NCBI RefSeq assembly: GCF_001667035.1
Contig: NZ_LZIR01000004.1
Coordinates: 62,001-126,000 of the forward strand
Reading direction: 5' to 3'
From: Mycobacterium sp. 852002-51057_SCH5723018
GTDB lineage: Bacteria > Actinomycetota > Actinomycetes > Mycobacteriales > Mycobacteriaceae
DNA length: 64,000 nucleotides
The notes beneath the pieces were generated by a model. It was not told the DNA's origin. It ran no database searches and saw nothing but the letters and a program-made list of their open reading frames with translations. Position 1 is the stretch's first letter, and the number at the start of each line of letters is the position of its first letter. Below are positions 43,149 to 51,913 of the stretch, piece after piece. A program made the position numbers and the translations under genes.

Positions 43149-44384
43149 TCAGCGGACCTCCACGCGCATGGGTAGGTGAGCGAATCCGCGGACATTGCTG
43201 GAGTGGACGCGGACGGCGTTGGCCTCGTCGACCTCATATCCGCGGATTCGCTTGAACAACTCGGTGAGCGCAACCCTGGCTTCCATCCGGGCCAAATGCG
43301 CGCCCAGGCAAAAGTGTGCGCCGCTACCGAAACTCAATAGCTTGGGCCCGATTTCGCGCCCGATCAGATAGTCGTCGGGATTGTCGAACACCCGCTCGTC
43401 GCGATGGGCCGACCCCGGCAGCAGCAGCAGCACGTCGCCCTCGGGGATTGTGGTGTCGTAGAGGGTGAGCCCCGCGGACACGGTGCGGGCCAGGATCTGG
43501 CTGGAGGTGTCGTAGCGCAGGGTCTCCTCGACCCACAGCGGCACCCGGGACAGGTCGGCGTAGACCGGGGCCAGCTGATCGGGATTCTTGTGCCCCCAAA
43601 ACGCGGCGTTGGCAAGGAGTTTGGTGGTGGTCTCGTTGCCCGCGATCACCATCAGGAACATGAAACCGAGGATTTCGTCGTCGGTGAGCCGGTCGCCGTC
43701 GATCTCGGCCTGAAGCAGCGCGGTGGTCAGATCGTCGGTGGGTTTCTTGCGCCGCTCGGCCACCATCCCCTGGTAGTAGACGATCAAGTTGATGGAGGCC
43801 TCGACCGCCTCCGGCGGCACGTCGGTAACACCCTCGTCGCGGTGCATCACCCCGTCGGCCCAGGCCCGGACCTGAACTCGATCCGGCTCGGGAACACCCA
43901 TCAGCTCGGAAATGACATCCATGGGCAGCTTCCCGGCGAATTCGTCGACATAGTCGACAAAGTCGTCAGCGCCGTCCGCTGAAGACCCAGCCCTTTCCAG
44001 CATCGCGTCGAGGTGCTGTGTCGCGATCTCGGTGACGCGCGGCTCGAGTTCACGAATGCGCCTCGGCGTGAAACCTTTTGAGACCAGCGTGCGCAGGCGC
44101 AGGTGGGCCGGATCGTCCATCGCCAGAAACGACATCGTCTTGCTGGCATGCGGACCGCGCGACGCCGGGTCCAGCGAGACGCCGTACTTGTTGGACAGCG
44201 TGGTGCTGTTGCGGAAGCCGTGCAGCACGTCCTGGTGCCGCGACAACGCCCAGAACTTCAGCTCGTCGTTGCGGTATAGCGGGGCTTCGTCGCGCAGCCG
44301 CTTGTAGTACGGGTAGGGATCCTCGTGGAAGTTGTAGTCGTAGGGATCCAGGACCAACTCGTGGTCCCCGACGTGCACGGTCAT
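43149..44384 (-). CDS. cyp123: Cytochrome P450 CYP123
   Basis: A 411-residue P450. Helix I IAGNETTTKL, ExxR EETLRYD, heme loop FGSGAHFCLGAHLARME. Length and position match Rv0766c. ATG at 44384 overlaps the TetR stop by 4 bp, so the regulator is co-transcribed ahead of it. Its substrate is not known. Longer upstream frames are overlap with TetR in another frame. Confidence 0.9.
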   Translation of the reverse strand: MTVHVGDHELVLDPYDYNFHEDPYPYYKRLRDEAPLYRNDELKFWALSRHQDVLHGFRNSTTLSNKYGVSLDPASRGPHASKTMSFLAMDDPAHLRLRTLVSKGFTPRRIRELEPRVTEIATQHLDAMLERAGSSADGADDFVDYVDEFAGKLPMDVISELMGVPEPDRVQVRAWADGVMHRDEGVTDVPPEAVEASINLIVYYQGMVAERRKKPTDDLTTALLQAEIDGDRLTDDEILGFMFLMVIAGNETTTKLLANAAFWGHKNPDQLAPVYADLSRVPLWVEETLRYDTSSQILARTVSAGLTLYDTTIPEGDVLLLLPGSAHRDERVFDNPDDYLIGREIGPKLLSFGSGAHFCLGAHLARMEARVALTELFKRIRGYEVDEANAVRVHSSNVRGFAHLPMRVEVR

Positions 44385-45010
44385 CCATCGCCCCCTGGCT
44401 GGTCGGCGCCGGCCAGGACGAGGTTCACCACGAAGGCGATCCGGTCGGCGATTTCGCGGTAGGTGAACTGGCCGCTGCCGGCCTGCACCAGCGCGCCGAA
44501 GAAGGCCATCTCGAGCGCGGAGACGGTGGCAGGGTTGGCGCCGGGCCCGATCGCGGACGCGATGCGGCGGTGGATCTCGGCGCCGATCCGGTCGCGCGCG
44601 GCGCGCACCGCGGGATCGGTGCCGCCGGACAGCAACGCCGTCGTGCACGCCGCGCCCACCTCGGGCTCGTCGGCGACCACCAACGCCAGGTGGCGCAACG
44701 TCTGCTCTACCCGGACCGCCATCGGATCGTTCACGTCGGTGAAGTAGGGGACCTGCCGCACCAGGTCGAGGTACACCTCGGCGATCAAGTGGTTCTTCGA
44801 CGAGAAGTAGGTGTAGGCGGTGGCAGGAGCCACCTTGGCGCGGGCCGCTACCGCGCGCACCGTCAGGTCGGCGTAGGACTTCTCGCGCAGCGTTTCGATG
44901 CCGGCGGCCAGGACCTTGCGGAAGGTCTCCTCCTGGCGGCGGTTGCGCAAGGTCGCTCCGGTCTGGCGCTCGGCGTGGGATGCGACCGTAGCCAGTGCAT
45001 CGCTGGACAC
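44381..45010 (-). CDS. TetR-family regulator (Rv0767c-like)
   Basis: A 209-residue TetR protein. DNA-binding domain AGIETLREKSYADLTVRAVA then VAPATAYTYFSSKNHL, followed by a helical ligand domain. It heads the minus-strand cyp123-SDR-cyp51 operon, and its start codon sits in the palindrome GGACACGTGTCC (45005-45016). A related palindrome is nearer aldA. Autoregulation of the divergent promoter is likely. Confidence 0.87.
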   Translation of the reverse strand: MSSDALATVASHAERQTGATLRNRRQEETFRKVLAAGIETLREKSYADLTVRAVAARAKVAPATAYTYFSSKNHLIAEVYLDLVRQVPYFTDVNDPMAVRVEQTLRHLALVVADEPEVGAACTTALLSGGTDPAVRAARDRIGAEIHRRIASAIGPGANPATVSALEMAFFGALVQAGSGQFTYREIADRIAFVVNLVLAGADQPGGDG

Positions 45011-45016
45011 GTGTCC
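45005..45016. promoter_or_regulatory. Palindrome GGACACGTGTCC over the TetR start codon
   Basis: A perfect 12-bp palindrome, of the form GGACA-N2-TGTCC, that overlaps the GTG start of the TetR gene. Together with 45163-45174 it makes a pair of sites in the 203-bp divergent promoter. Probable operator for the adjacent TetR protein. Confidence 0.6.
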
Positions 45017-45162
45017 ACGTTATCGGACGCGGCGGGCACGAAGCAAGGCCGGTCCGTAAATATGCCAGTGAACTGCGTATTTGTGGCGGACATCGGGCCC
45101 CTGGCGGTATCGGCTCTTGCACCCGTGCCCGGCCCACGGCTATGGTTCGAAGGGACAATATC

Positions 45163-45174
45163 GGACAACTGTCC
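45163..45174. promoter_or_regulatory. Palindrome GGACAACTGTCC upstream of aldA
   Basis: Same GGACA-N2-TGTCC form as 45005-45016, 39 bp before the aldA start. The preceding GGGACAATATC may extend the site. It would let the TetR protein control aldA and the following genes. Confidence 0.6.
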
Positions 45175-45213
45175 ATTCGACTGTTTTCCTGTCATCCCAA
45201 AGGTGGGAGCGAA

Positions 45214-46692
45214 ATGGCCCAAACAACGCTGCTGGCCGACGGCGCGAGCGCACTGTTCATTGACGGCAAGCTATCTCCGGGAAGCGCGGGGACCTTCCCG
45301 ACGATCAATCCGGCTACCGAGGAAGTGCTGGGGGTGGCCGCCGACGCGGACGCCGGCGACATGGGCCGCGCCATCGATGCCGCGCGGCGCGCCTTCGACG
45401 ACACGGACTGGTCCCGCAACACCGAATTGCGGGTGCGGTGCGTGCGGCAGTTGCGCGAAGCGATGCAGTCGCACCTCGAAGAGCTGCGCGAGTTGACCAT
45501 CGCCGAAGTCGGCGCGCCGCGGATGCTCACCGCGATCGCACAGCTGGAAGTCCCGGTCAACGACCTGGCATTCGCGGCGGATACCGCCGAATCCTACGAG
45601 TACAGCCGGGATCTCGGCGAGGCGTCGCCAATGGGCATCGCCACCCGGCGCACCATCGCGCGCGAGGCCGTCGGTGTCGTCGGCGCCATCACCCCGTGGA
45701 ACTTTCCCCACCAGATCAACCTCGCCAAGATCGGCCCCGCCCTGGCCGCCGGAAACACCGTCGTGCTGAAGCCCGCCCCGGACACCCCCTGGTGCGCCGC
45801 GGTGCTGGGGGAACTCATCGCCGAGCACACCGACTTTCCGCCCGGCGTCATCAACATCGTCACGTCCAGCGACCACGGCGTGGGTGCGCTGTTGGCCAAA
45901 GACCCTCGGGTGGACATGATTTCGTTCACCGGGTCGACCGCCACCGGCCGCAGCGTGATGGCCGACGGCGCCGCCACGATCAAGAAAGTCTTCCTCGAGC
46001 TGGGCGGCAAGTCGGCGTTCATCGTGCTCGACGACGCCGACTTGGGCGGTGCAGTGGGCGTGGCGGGGTTCTCGGTGTGCATGCACGCCGGGCAGGGATG
46101 CGCCATCACCACCCGGCTGGTGGTGCCGCGGGCGCGGTATGACGAAGCGGTCGCCATCGCGGCGGCAACGATGGGAGGCATCAAGGCCGGCGACCCCACC
46201 GACCCCGGAACCATCTGCGGGCCAGTGATTTCGGCCCGCCAACGCGACCGGATACTGGGCTATCTCGACTCGGCGATCGCCGAGGGCGGGACGTTCGCCT
46301 GCGGGGGAGGCCGGCCGGCCGACCGTGAGGCCGGGTTCTTCATCGAGCCCACCGTGATAGCGGGGCTGGGCAACGACGCCCGCTGCGCCCGCGAAGAGAT
46401 CTTCGGCCCCGTCTTGACCGTGATTCCGCACGACGGCGACGACGACGCCGTGCGCATTGCCAACGACTCGCCATATGGGTTGTCGGGCACCGTGTTCGGC
46501 GCCGACCCGGATAGGGCGGCGAGGGTTGCCGCGCGGGTCCGCGCGGGCACGATCAACGTCAATGGCGGCGTCTGGTACTCCGCCGACGCACCGTTCGGCG
46601 GGTACAAGCAATCCGGAAACGGCCGCGAGATGGGTGTGGCTGGCTTCGAGGAGTACCTGGAAATCAAGACCATTGCGACAGCGGTCAACTAG
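45214..46692 (+). CDS. aldA: NAD-dependent aldehyde dehydrogenase AldA
   Basis: A 492-residue aldehyde dehydrogenase. TPWNFPHQIN, FTGSTATGR, catalytic Glu in LELGGKSAFIV, catalytic Cys in HAGQGCAITTR and the EEIFGPVLTV motif are all present. It corresponds to Rv0768. ATG 45214 with AAAGGTGGGA upstream; it heads the aldA-SDR-HIBADH-CMD operon. It probably oxidises the aldehyde from an alcohol handled by AdhB (inferred from the divergent arrangement). Confidence 0.93.
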   Translation: MAQTTLLADGASALFIDGKLSPGSAGTFPTINPATEEVLGVAADADAGDMGRAIDAARRAFDDTDWSRNTELRVRCVRQLREAMQSHLEELRELTIAEVGAPRMLTAIAQLEVPVNDLAFAADTAESYEYSRDLGEASPMGIATRRTIAREAVGVVGAITPWNFPHQINLAKIGPALAAGNTVVLKPAPDTPWCAAVLGELIAEHTDFPPGVINIVTSSDHGVGALLAKDPRVDMISFTGSTATGRSVMADGAATIKKVFLELGGKSAFIVLDDADLGGAVGVAGFSVCMHAGQGCAITTRLVVPRARYDEAVAIAAATMGGIKAGDPTDPGTICGPVISARQRDRILGYLDSAIAEGGTFACGGGRPADREAGFFIEPTVIAGLGNDARCAREEIFGPVLTVIPHDGDDDAVRIANDSPYGLSGTVFGADPDRAARVAARVRAGTINVNGGVWYSADAPFGGYKQSGNGREMGVAGFEEYLEIKTIATAVN

Positions 46693-46706
46693 AGGAGTTC
46701 GAAAGC

Positions 46707-47456
46707 ATGCGATTCGAGAACAAAGTCGCCATCGTCACCGGGTCCGGGGGAGGCATCGGGCAGGCGTACGCCGAGGCGCTGGCCCGTGAGGGCGCCGCGG
46801 TGGTGGTCGCCGACATCAAGGCCGAGGCCGCCGAGGGCGTGGCGAAGCAGATCGTCGCCGACGGCGGCACGGCGCTGGCCGTTCCGGTCGATGTTTCCGA
46901 CCCGGCGTCGGCCAAGGCGATGGCCGACCGCACGCTGGCCGAGTTCGGCGGCATCGACTACCTCGTGAACAACGCCGCGATCTTCGGGGGCATGAAGTTG
47001 GACTTCCTGCTCACCGTCGACCCCGACTACTACAAGAGGTTCATGAGCGTGAACCTCGACGGCGCGCTCTGGTGCACGCGTGCGGTCTACAAGAAGATGG
47101 CCAAACGCGGTGGCGGAGCGATCGTCAACCAGTCCTCCACCGCCGCGTGGCTGTACTCGAACTTCTACGGCCTGGCGAAGGTCGGCATCAACGGCCTCAC
47201 CCAACAGCTCTCCCGCGAACTGGGCGGCCAGAAGATCCGGATCAACGCGATCGCGCCCGGCCCCATCGACACCGAGGCCAACCGCACCACCACCCCCCAA
47301 GAGATCGTCAGCGACATCGTCAAGGGTCTTCCCTTGTCCCGCATGGGAACTCCGGAGGACCTGGTCGGGATGTGCCTGTTCCTGCTGTCCGACGAGGCGT
47401 CTTGGATCACCGGGCAGATCTTCAACGTCGACGGCGGGCAGATAATCCGCTCATGA
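46707..47456 (+). CDS. Short-chain dehydrogenase (Rv0769-like)
   Basis: A 249-residue classical SDR. TGSGGGIG, NNAA, Ser in NQSSTAAW, and the active-site segment FYGLAKVG where the usual YxxxK reads YGLAK. Terminal INVDGGQ is intact (FNVDGGQI). It is 14 bp after aldA with AGAGGAGTT as ribosome site and overlaps the next gene by 4 bp. Confidence 0.88.
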   Translation: MRFENKVAIVTGSGGGIGQAYAEALAREGAAVVVADIKAEAAEGVAKQIVADGGTALAVPVDVSDPASAKAMADRTLAEFGGIDYLVNNAAIFGGMKLDFLLTVDPDYYKRFMSVNLDGALWCTRAVYKKMAKRGGGAIVNQSSTAAWLYSNFYGLAKVGINGLTQQLSRELGGQKIRINAIAPGPIDTEANRTTTPQEIVSDIVKGLPLSRMGTPEDLVGMCLFLLSDEASWITGQIFNVDGGQIIRS

Positions 47457-48307
47457 CAGACATGAAGCTCGGGTACATCGGCCTCGGCAAAATGGGCGCG
47501 CCGATGGCCAAACGGCTGGTCGACTGGCCGGGCGGGGTGATCGTCTACGACGTCCGAGCCGAGGCGATGACACCGCTGGCCGAAGCCGGTGCGACGCTAG
47601 CCGACAGCGTCACCGACGTTGCCGGTGCCGATCTCATCAGCGTCACCGTGCTCGACGACGCGCAGGTGCGCGAGGTCGTCGGCGAGCTCGCCGCCCACGC
47701 CAAGCCCGGCACCATCATCGCGATCCACTCGACCATCAGCGACACCACCGCAGTCGAGCTGGCCGCCGAACTGAAAGAGCGACAGATCCATGTCGTCGAC
47801 GCGCCGGTCAGCGGCGGCGGGGGTGCGGCAGACAAGGGTGAGCTCGCCGTCATGGTGGGCGCCGAGCGCGAAGTTTACGAGCGGGCCAAGCCGGCGTTCA
47901 AGCAGTGGGCATCCATGGTTATCCATGCCGGTGAGCCGGGCGCGGGGACGCGAATGAAGCTGGCCCGCAACATGTTGACCTTCACCTCCTACGTCGCGGC
48001 GTGCGAGGCCATGAAACTGGCCGATGCGGCAGGGCTGGACCTGCAAGCGCTGGGCCGAGTGGTACGGCACACTGATGCGCTGACGGGTGGCCCGGGAGCG
48101 ATAATGGTGCGCGACGATATGAAAGACCTTGAGCCCGACCACTTTCTGTACCAGCCGTTCCTGCACACCCGCGGGCTGGGGGAGAAGGATCTCAGCCTGG
48201 CGCTGGCTCTCGGCGAGGCCGTAGCGGTCGACCTGCCGCTCGCCGAGGTGGCGTTGCAGCGGCTGGCGGCCGGCCTGGGAGTACCACACGCACAGAAAGA
48301 GACATGA
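47453..48307 (+). CDS. 3-hydroxyisobutyrate dehydrogenase-family protein (Rv0770-like)
   Basis: A 284-residue beta-hydroxyacid dehydrogenase. LGYIGLGKMGAPMAKRL (Rossmann), the substrate loop VVDAPVSGGGGAADKG, GAGTRMKLARNML with the catalytic Lys. Unlike the gene at 17034, its substrate loop is canonical. ATG overlaps the SDR stop by 4 bp and its own stop overlaps the CMD gene start. Confidence 0.88.
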   Translation: MTDMKLGYIGLGKMGAPMAKRLVDWPGGVIVYDVRAEAMTPLAEAGATLADSVTDVAGADLISVTVLDDAQVREVVGELAAHAKPGTIIAIHSTISDTTAVELAAELKERQIHVVDAPVSGGGGAADKGELAVMVGAEREVYERAKPAFKQWASMVIHAGEPGAGTRMKLARNMLTFTSYVAACEAMKLADAAGLDLQALGRVVRHTDALTGGPGAIMVRDDMKDLEPDHFLYQPFLHTRGLGEKDLSLALALGEAVAVDLPLAEVALQRLAAGLGVPHAQKET

Positions 48308-48744
48308 TGGACGAATTGCGCCGCAAGGGCCTCGAGAAGATGAACGAGGTCTATGGCTGGGAGATGCCCAACATCGAGGGCGACGCGTACTTCGATCTGA
48401 CCGTCGACCACCTGTTCGGCAGCATCTGGACCCGACCGGGATTGTCGATGCGCGACAAACGCATCATGACGCTGACGGCCGTGACCGCCCTGGGAAGTCG
48501 CGATCTGGCCGAAATTCAGATCAACGCCGCGCTGCTCAACGAGGAACTCACCGAGGATGAACTCAAGGAGATGGCGGTCTTCCTCACGCACTATCTCGGG
48601 TTTCCCCTCGGGTCAGCGTTCAACGGCGCGGTCGGTGCCGTCATGGCGAAGCGCAAGAAGGCCGCGGCGAAAGGCGCCGGCGAGGACAAGAAGGCCAACG
48701 TCGATGCCGCGGTCAAGATGCACACGGGCAAGGACCGGGGCTAG
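48304..48744 (+). CDS. Carboxymuconolactone-decarboxylase-fold protein (Rv0771-like)
   Basis: A 146-residue alpha-helical CMD/AhpD-fold protein. LSMRDKRIMTLTAVTALG and LTEDELKEMAVFLTHYLGFPLGSAF are family-like, but there is no CxxC, so peroxidase activity of the AhpD type is unlikely. ATG at 48304 or 48307. It ends the aldA operon, 3' overlapping the convergent TetR gene by 4 bp. Confidence 0.85.
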   Translation: MMDELRRKGLEKMNEVYGWEMPNIEGDAYFDLTVDHLFGSIWTRPGLSMRDKRIMTLTAVTALGSRDLAEIQINAALLNEELTEDELKEMAVFLTHYLGFPLGSAFNGAVGAVMAKRKKAAAKGAGEDKKANVDAAVKMHTGKDRG

Positions 48745-49376
48745 CCTCCGGCGGTGTTCGACGGGTCTTCCCCTCGTGGCTGCTCCTTCGCGACCGTGAG
48801 GCCGACCCAGCGGCGCAGATATCGCCGCAGCTCGACACCCTGCCGGGGCGGGCGCCCGGGGTCGATCACGAACGACTGGATGATCCGTAGCAGGTGCTCG
48901 CCGAGCTCGGTCAAGTCGTCATCGGTCAAACCGGCTGCGCCCCAATCGACGTCGAAGCGTCGCAACATCGCGGCGGCGAATCCCAGGGCCACCTCCGAGG
49001 TGACGTCCGCGGTGAATGCGTTGGCGCGATCTCGGGCCAGCAGTAGACCGATGTGTTTGTCCGCGGGTAGCCACTCCAGCGCGGTGGCGATTCCTTCGGT
49101 GACCGCTTCCGCGGGATCGGTGATGCCCGACAAGTGCGCAGCCAACCGATCGAGGAAGCCGGTCGCCGCCTGGGTGGCCGCAGTGACCAGCAAAGCGTCG
49201 GTGCTGGGGAAGTACCGGTAAATGGTCTGCCGCGTGACACCGAGCGCGCGCGCCACGTCGGCGATGCTGAAGTCGCCGCCGCGGCTGTCGATGGCCTGGC
49301 TGGCCGCGGCCAAGATACGGGCGACGGCCTCCTCGTCGGTGGCGGGCGCGGCGCCCGCCCATCCGTGGGTGCGCAC
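48741..49376 (-). CDS. TetR-family regulator of the CYP125-like module
   Basis: A 211-residue TetR protein. FSIADVARALGVTRQTIYRYFPSTDALLV is a clear helix-turn-helix. It lies 20 bp after the P450 gene and probably belongs to the same transcript, giving autoregulation. It has no counterpart at this place in the H37Rv order that I know. The ligand may be a sterol or acyl intermediate (inference). Confidence 0.87.
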   Translation of the reverse strand: MRTHGWAGAAPATDEEAVARILAAASQAIDSRGGDFSIADVARALGVTRQTIYRYFPSTDALLVTAATQAATGFLDRLAAHLSGITDPAEAVTEGIATALEWLPADKHIGLLLARDRANAFTADVTSEVALGFAAAMLRRFDVDWGAAGLTDDDLTELGEHLLRIIQSFVIDPGRPPRQGVELRRYLRRWVGLTVAKEQPRGEDPSNTAGG

Positions 49377-49396
49377 GCCGGAATCCTATGCGGCGG

Positions 49397-50638
49397 CTAC
49401 CCGTGGTAGGCGACTTGCAGATCTTTGATGCCGTTGATCCATCCCGACCGAAGCCGCTGGGGTTTCGCTATCGCGGAGATCCTCGGTAGTTGGTCGGCGA
49501 TTTCGTTGAAGATCAGTTTGATCTCCATGCGCGCCAGGTTGGCGCCAATGCAGTAGTGGGCGCCGTTTCCGCCGAATGCCAGGTGCGGATTGGGATTGCG
49601 CAAGACGTTGAATTCGAACGGTCGGTCGAAGACGTCTTCGTCGAAGTTGGCCGAGCTGTAGAACAGACCGACCCGCTGGCCTTCTCGGATCGCGACACCG
49701 CCGAGCTCGACATCCTTGCGGGCGGTCCGCTGGAAACAGTGCACTGGCGTCGCCCAGCGGACGATCTCGTCGACGGCGGTCTCCGGGCGCTCGCGCTTGT
49801 AAAGCTCCCACTGGTCGGGATGCTCGGAAAATGCGTTGATTCCGTGCGTCATAGCGTTGCGGGTGGTCTCGTTGCCCGCGACGGCAAGCAGGATGACGAA
49901 GAACGCGAACTCGGTCTCGCCCAGCGATTCGCCGTCGATGTCGGCCTGCACCAGCTTGGTGACGATATCGTCGGCCGGACAGCGGCGGCGATCGTCGGCC
50001 ATGTTGTAGGCGTAGCCCATCAGCTCGGCATTGGCCGTGGTGGGATCGCTGTCGAAATCCGGATCGTCGGCATTCATCACGGCGTTCGTCCAGGCGAACA
50101 GCCGCTCGCGGTCGGCTTCCGGAACCCCGATCAGATCCGCGATCGCCAGCAGGGGAAGCTTCATGGCGATGTCGTCGACGAAGTTGCCGGTGTCCTTCTC
50201 GGCCGCGGCACGGACGATGTCGTGGGCGGCGGACGCGAGCTTCTGCTCGAGCGAGGCTACCGATCGTGGTGTGAAGAGCCGAGAGACCAGCTTGCGCAGC
50301 CGAGTGTGCTCGGGCGGATCATGATTTATCAACAGCGCCTTGGTGAGCTCCAGCTGCTCGGCCGTCATCCCGTCGGGGAATCGCATCACGACGCCCTTAG
50401 CGTTCGTCGACCACACCTCGTTGTCCCGGGAGATCTCCTTGATGTCTTGATGCCTGCTGATCACCCAATACCCGCCGTCGTCAAAGACACTGGCGCCTGG
50501 CGGCTGCTCATTCCACCAGATCGGCGCGGTCTTGCGGAGTTCGGCGAACTCGGTTATGGGCACCCCACGGTGGAGTACATCGGGATCGGTGAAGTCGAAA
50601 CCGGAGCCGAATGGGCAGACGCTCGGTGTTGTGGTCAT
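49397..50638 (-). CDS. Cytochrome P450, CYP125-like
   Basis: A 413-residue P450. It shares long segments with CYP125: FDFTDPD, APIWWNEQPPGASVFDDGG, PADDIVTKLVQADIDGE, AVAGNETTRNA, DEIVRWATPV and the heme loop FGGNGAHYCIGANLARM, and ends RLRSGWINGIKDLQV. CYP125 oxidises C26/C27 of cholesterol to start side-chain degradation. This is a paralogue at a new place, outside the igr/cyp125 locus. It has its own TetR and operator. Confidence 0.9.
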   Translation of the reverse strand: MTTTPSVCPFGSGFDFTDPDVLHRGVPITEFAELRKTAPIWWNEQPPGASVFDDGGYWVISRHQDIKEISRDNEVWSTNAKGVVMRFPDGMTAEQLELTKALLINHDPPEHTRLRKLVSRLFTPRSVASLEQKLASAAHDIVRAAAEKDTGNFVDDIAMKLPLLAIADLIGVPEADRERLFAWTNAVMNADDPDFDSDPTTANAELMGYAYNMADDRRRCPADDIVTKLVQADIDGESLGETEFAFFVILLAVAGNETTRNAMTHGINAFSEHPDQWELYKRERPETAVDEIVRWATPVHCFQRTARKDVELGGVAIREGQRVGLFYSSANFDEDVFDRPFEFNVLRNPNPHLAFGGNGAHYCIGANLARMEIKLIFNEIADQLPRISAIAKPQRLRSGWINGIKDLQVAYHG

Positions 50639-50680
50639 GCGCGATTACCTCCCCGGGTGAGCTGAAACACACCCTCGCCT

Positions 50681-50713
50681 CGACCATACACCTAGCTGTC
50701 AAGTGTATGGCCG
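50681..50713. promoter_or_regulatory. Inverted repeat operator upstream of the CYP125-like gene
   Basis: CGACCATACAC (50681-50691) and GTGTATGGCCG (50703-50713) are 11-bp arms with one mismatch around 11 bp; the inner 8 bp are perfect. It is 43 bp before the P450 start. On the minus strand the spacer contains TTGACA, so the site overlaps a promoter. The TetR at 48741 is the likely binder. Confidence 0.6.
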
Positions 50714-50746
50714 AGGCGATCCTGGTTGGTTCGGATGCGCGACGTC

Positions 50747-51832
50747 TCAGTGCGGCTGGCCGCCTTCGGGCATCACATATTCGGAGGTTGGCGCGAAGAC
50801 GCCGTTAACCGTCGCCCCGCCGTTGATCATGCCCGGGGCCATTTCCAGCATGTTGTGCGGGAAGCCGAAAGTCGGCTTGGTCAATGCGTCGAGCCGGGCC
50901 AGTTCGTCGGCGGTGAGGTTCACATCGACGGCGCGGACATTGTCCTCGAGCTGCGAGAGCCGGCGTGCCCCGATGATGATCGACGAGACGGCGGGCTGGG
51001 CGTGAACCCACGCCAGCGCCACACTGGCAACGTTTGTCTCGTGCGCTTTGGCGATGACCTCGAGTTCGTCGATGACAGCGTAGGTCTCCTCGGTGAGGAA
51101 GCTGTCGACGAGCGCGCCGCGATCGGCTTTGTGCTGCCCGGCATTTCGCCGGGTGTACTTGCCGCTGAGCACGCCGCTCTTCAACGGCGACCACGGTGTG
51201 ATGCCCAGGCCGAATTCCGAAGCCATCGGGACGAGTTCCTGTTCGACATCCCTTTCGAGCAGCGAGTATTCAACTTGCAACCCCACGAATGCCGACCAGC
51301 CGCGGAAACGGGCAATCAGGTTGGCTTGGGCGATTTTCCACGCCGGGGTGTCGGAAACGCCGATGTAGCGCACCTTGCCAGCCCGGACGAGGTCGTCGAG
51401 TGCGGCCATCGTCTCGTCAATGGGAGTATTCGCGTCCCAGATGTGGAGCCAGTACAGGTCGATGTAATCGGTCTGCAACCGCCGCAGCGAGTTCTCGCAC
51501 GCGTTGATCAGCGATTTGCGACCCGAGCCCCCTCCGTTGGGGTCACCCGGATACAGGTTGCCGCTGAACTTGGTCGCGATCACCAAGCGATCGCGGCGGG
51601 CGGGGTGCCGACCTATGTGATCGCCGATGATCTTCTCGGAGTGGCTGCGAGTGTAGAAGTTGGCGGTGTCGATGAAATTGCCGCCGAGTGCGACGTATCG
51701 ATCGATGATCTGTTGCGACTCCTCCACACTAGTGCCCCAGCCGAGGTCCTCACCGAAGGTCATCGCTCCCAGGCACAGGGGGCTGACGCGTAAGCCGGAC
51801 CGTCCCAGCGTCACGTATTGATCCAGGGGCAT
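50747..51832 (-). CDS. Aldo/keto reductase
   Basis: A 361-residue AKR. Tetrad: Asp in FIDTANFY, Tyr in the same motif, Lys in IATKFSG, His in YWLHIWD. GVSDTPAW and SSIIIGARRLSQLEDN are typical of NADPH-dependent AKRs (YajO/IolS-type). ATG 51832 preceded by AGAAAGGG. It is divergent from a MarR gene with a palindrome between them, so regulation by MarR is likely. Substrate unknown. Confidence 0.9.
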   Translation of the reverse strand: MPLDQYVTLGRSGLRVSPLCLGAMTFGEDLGWGTSVEESQQIIDRYVALGGNFIDTANFYTRSHSEKIIGDHIGRHPARRDRLVIATKFSGNLYPGDPNGGGSGRKSLINACENSLRRLQTDYIDLYWLHIWDANTPIDETMAALDDLVRAGKVRYIGVSDTPAWKIAQANLIARFRGWSAFVGLQVEYSLLERDVEQELVPMASEFGLGITPWSPLKSGVLSGKYTRRNAGQHKADRGALVDSFLTEETYAVIDELEVIAKAHETNVASVALAWVHAQPAVSSIIIGARRLSQLEDNVRAVDVNLTADELARLDALTKPTFGFPHNMLEMAPGMINGGATVNGVFAPTSEYVMPEGGQPH

Positions 51833-51879
51833 GGCGACCCTTTCTGATAGATTGTTCAAAAGATGGGTATGTTCAGAAC

Positions 51880-51891
51880 TAAACTAGTTTA
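51880..51891. promoter_or_regulatory. Palindrome TAAACTAGTTTA between AKR and MarR genes
   Basis: A perfect 12-bp palindrome in an AT-rich 80-bp gap between divergent genes. MarR repressors bind such short palindromes and autoregulate. It lies 48 bp from the AKR start and 23 bp from the MarR start, so it can block both promoters. Confidence 0.65.
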
Positions 51892-51913
51892 TAACTAAAC
51901 GATCGGACAAGTC

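Noticed and set aside
44995..45213. A longer start for aldA reaching back into the TetR gene
   Set aside because: It would translate through both palindromic operators; ATG 45214 has a good ribosome site and the normal AldA length.
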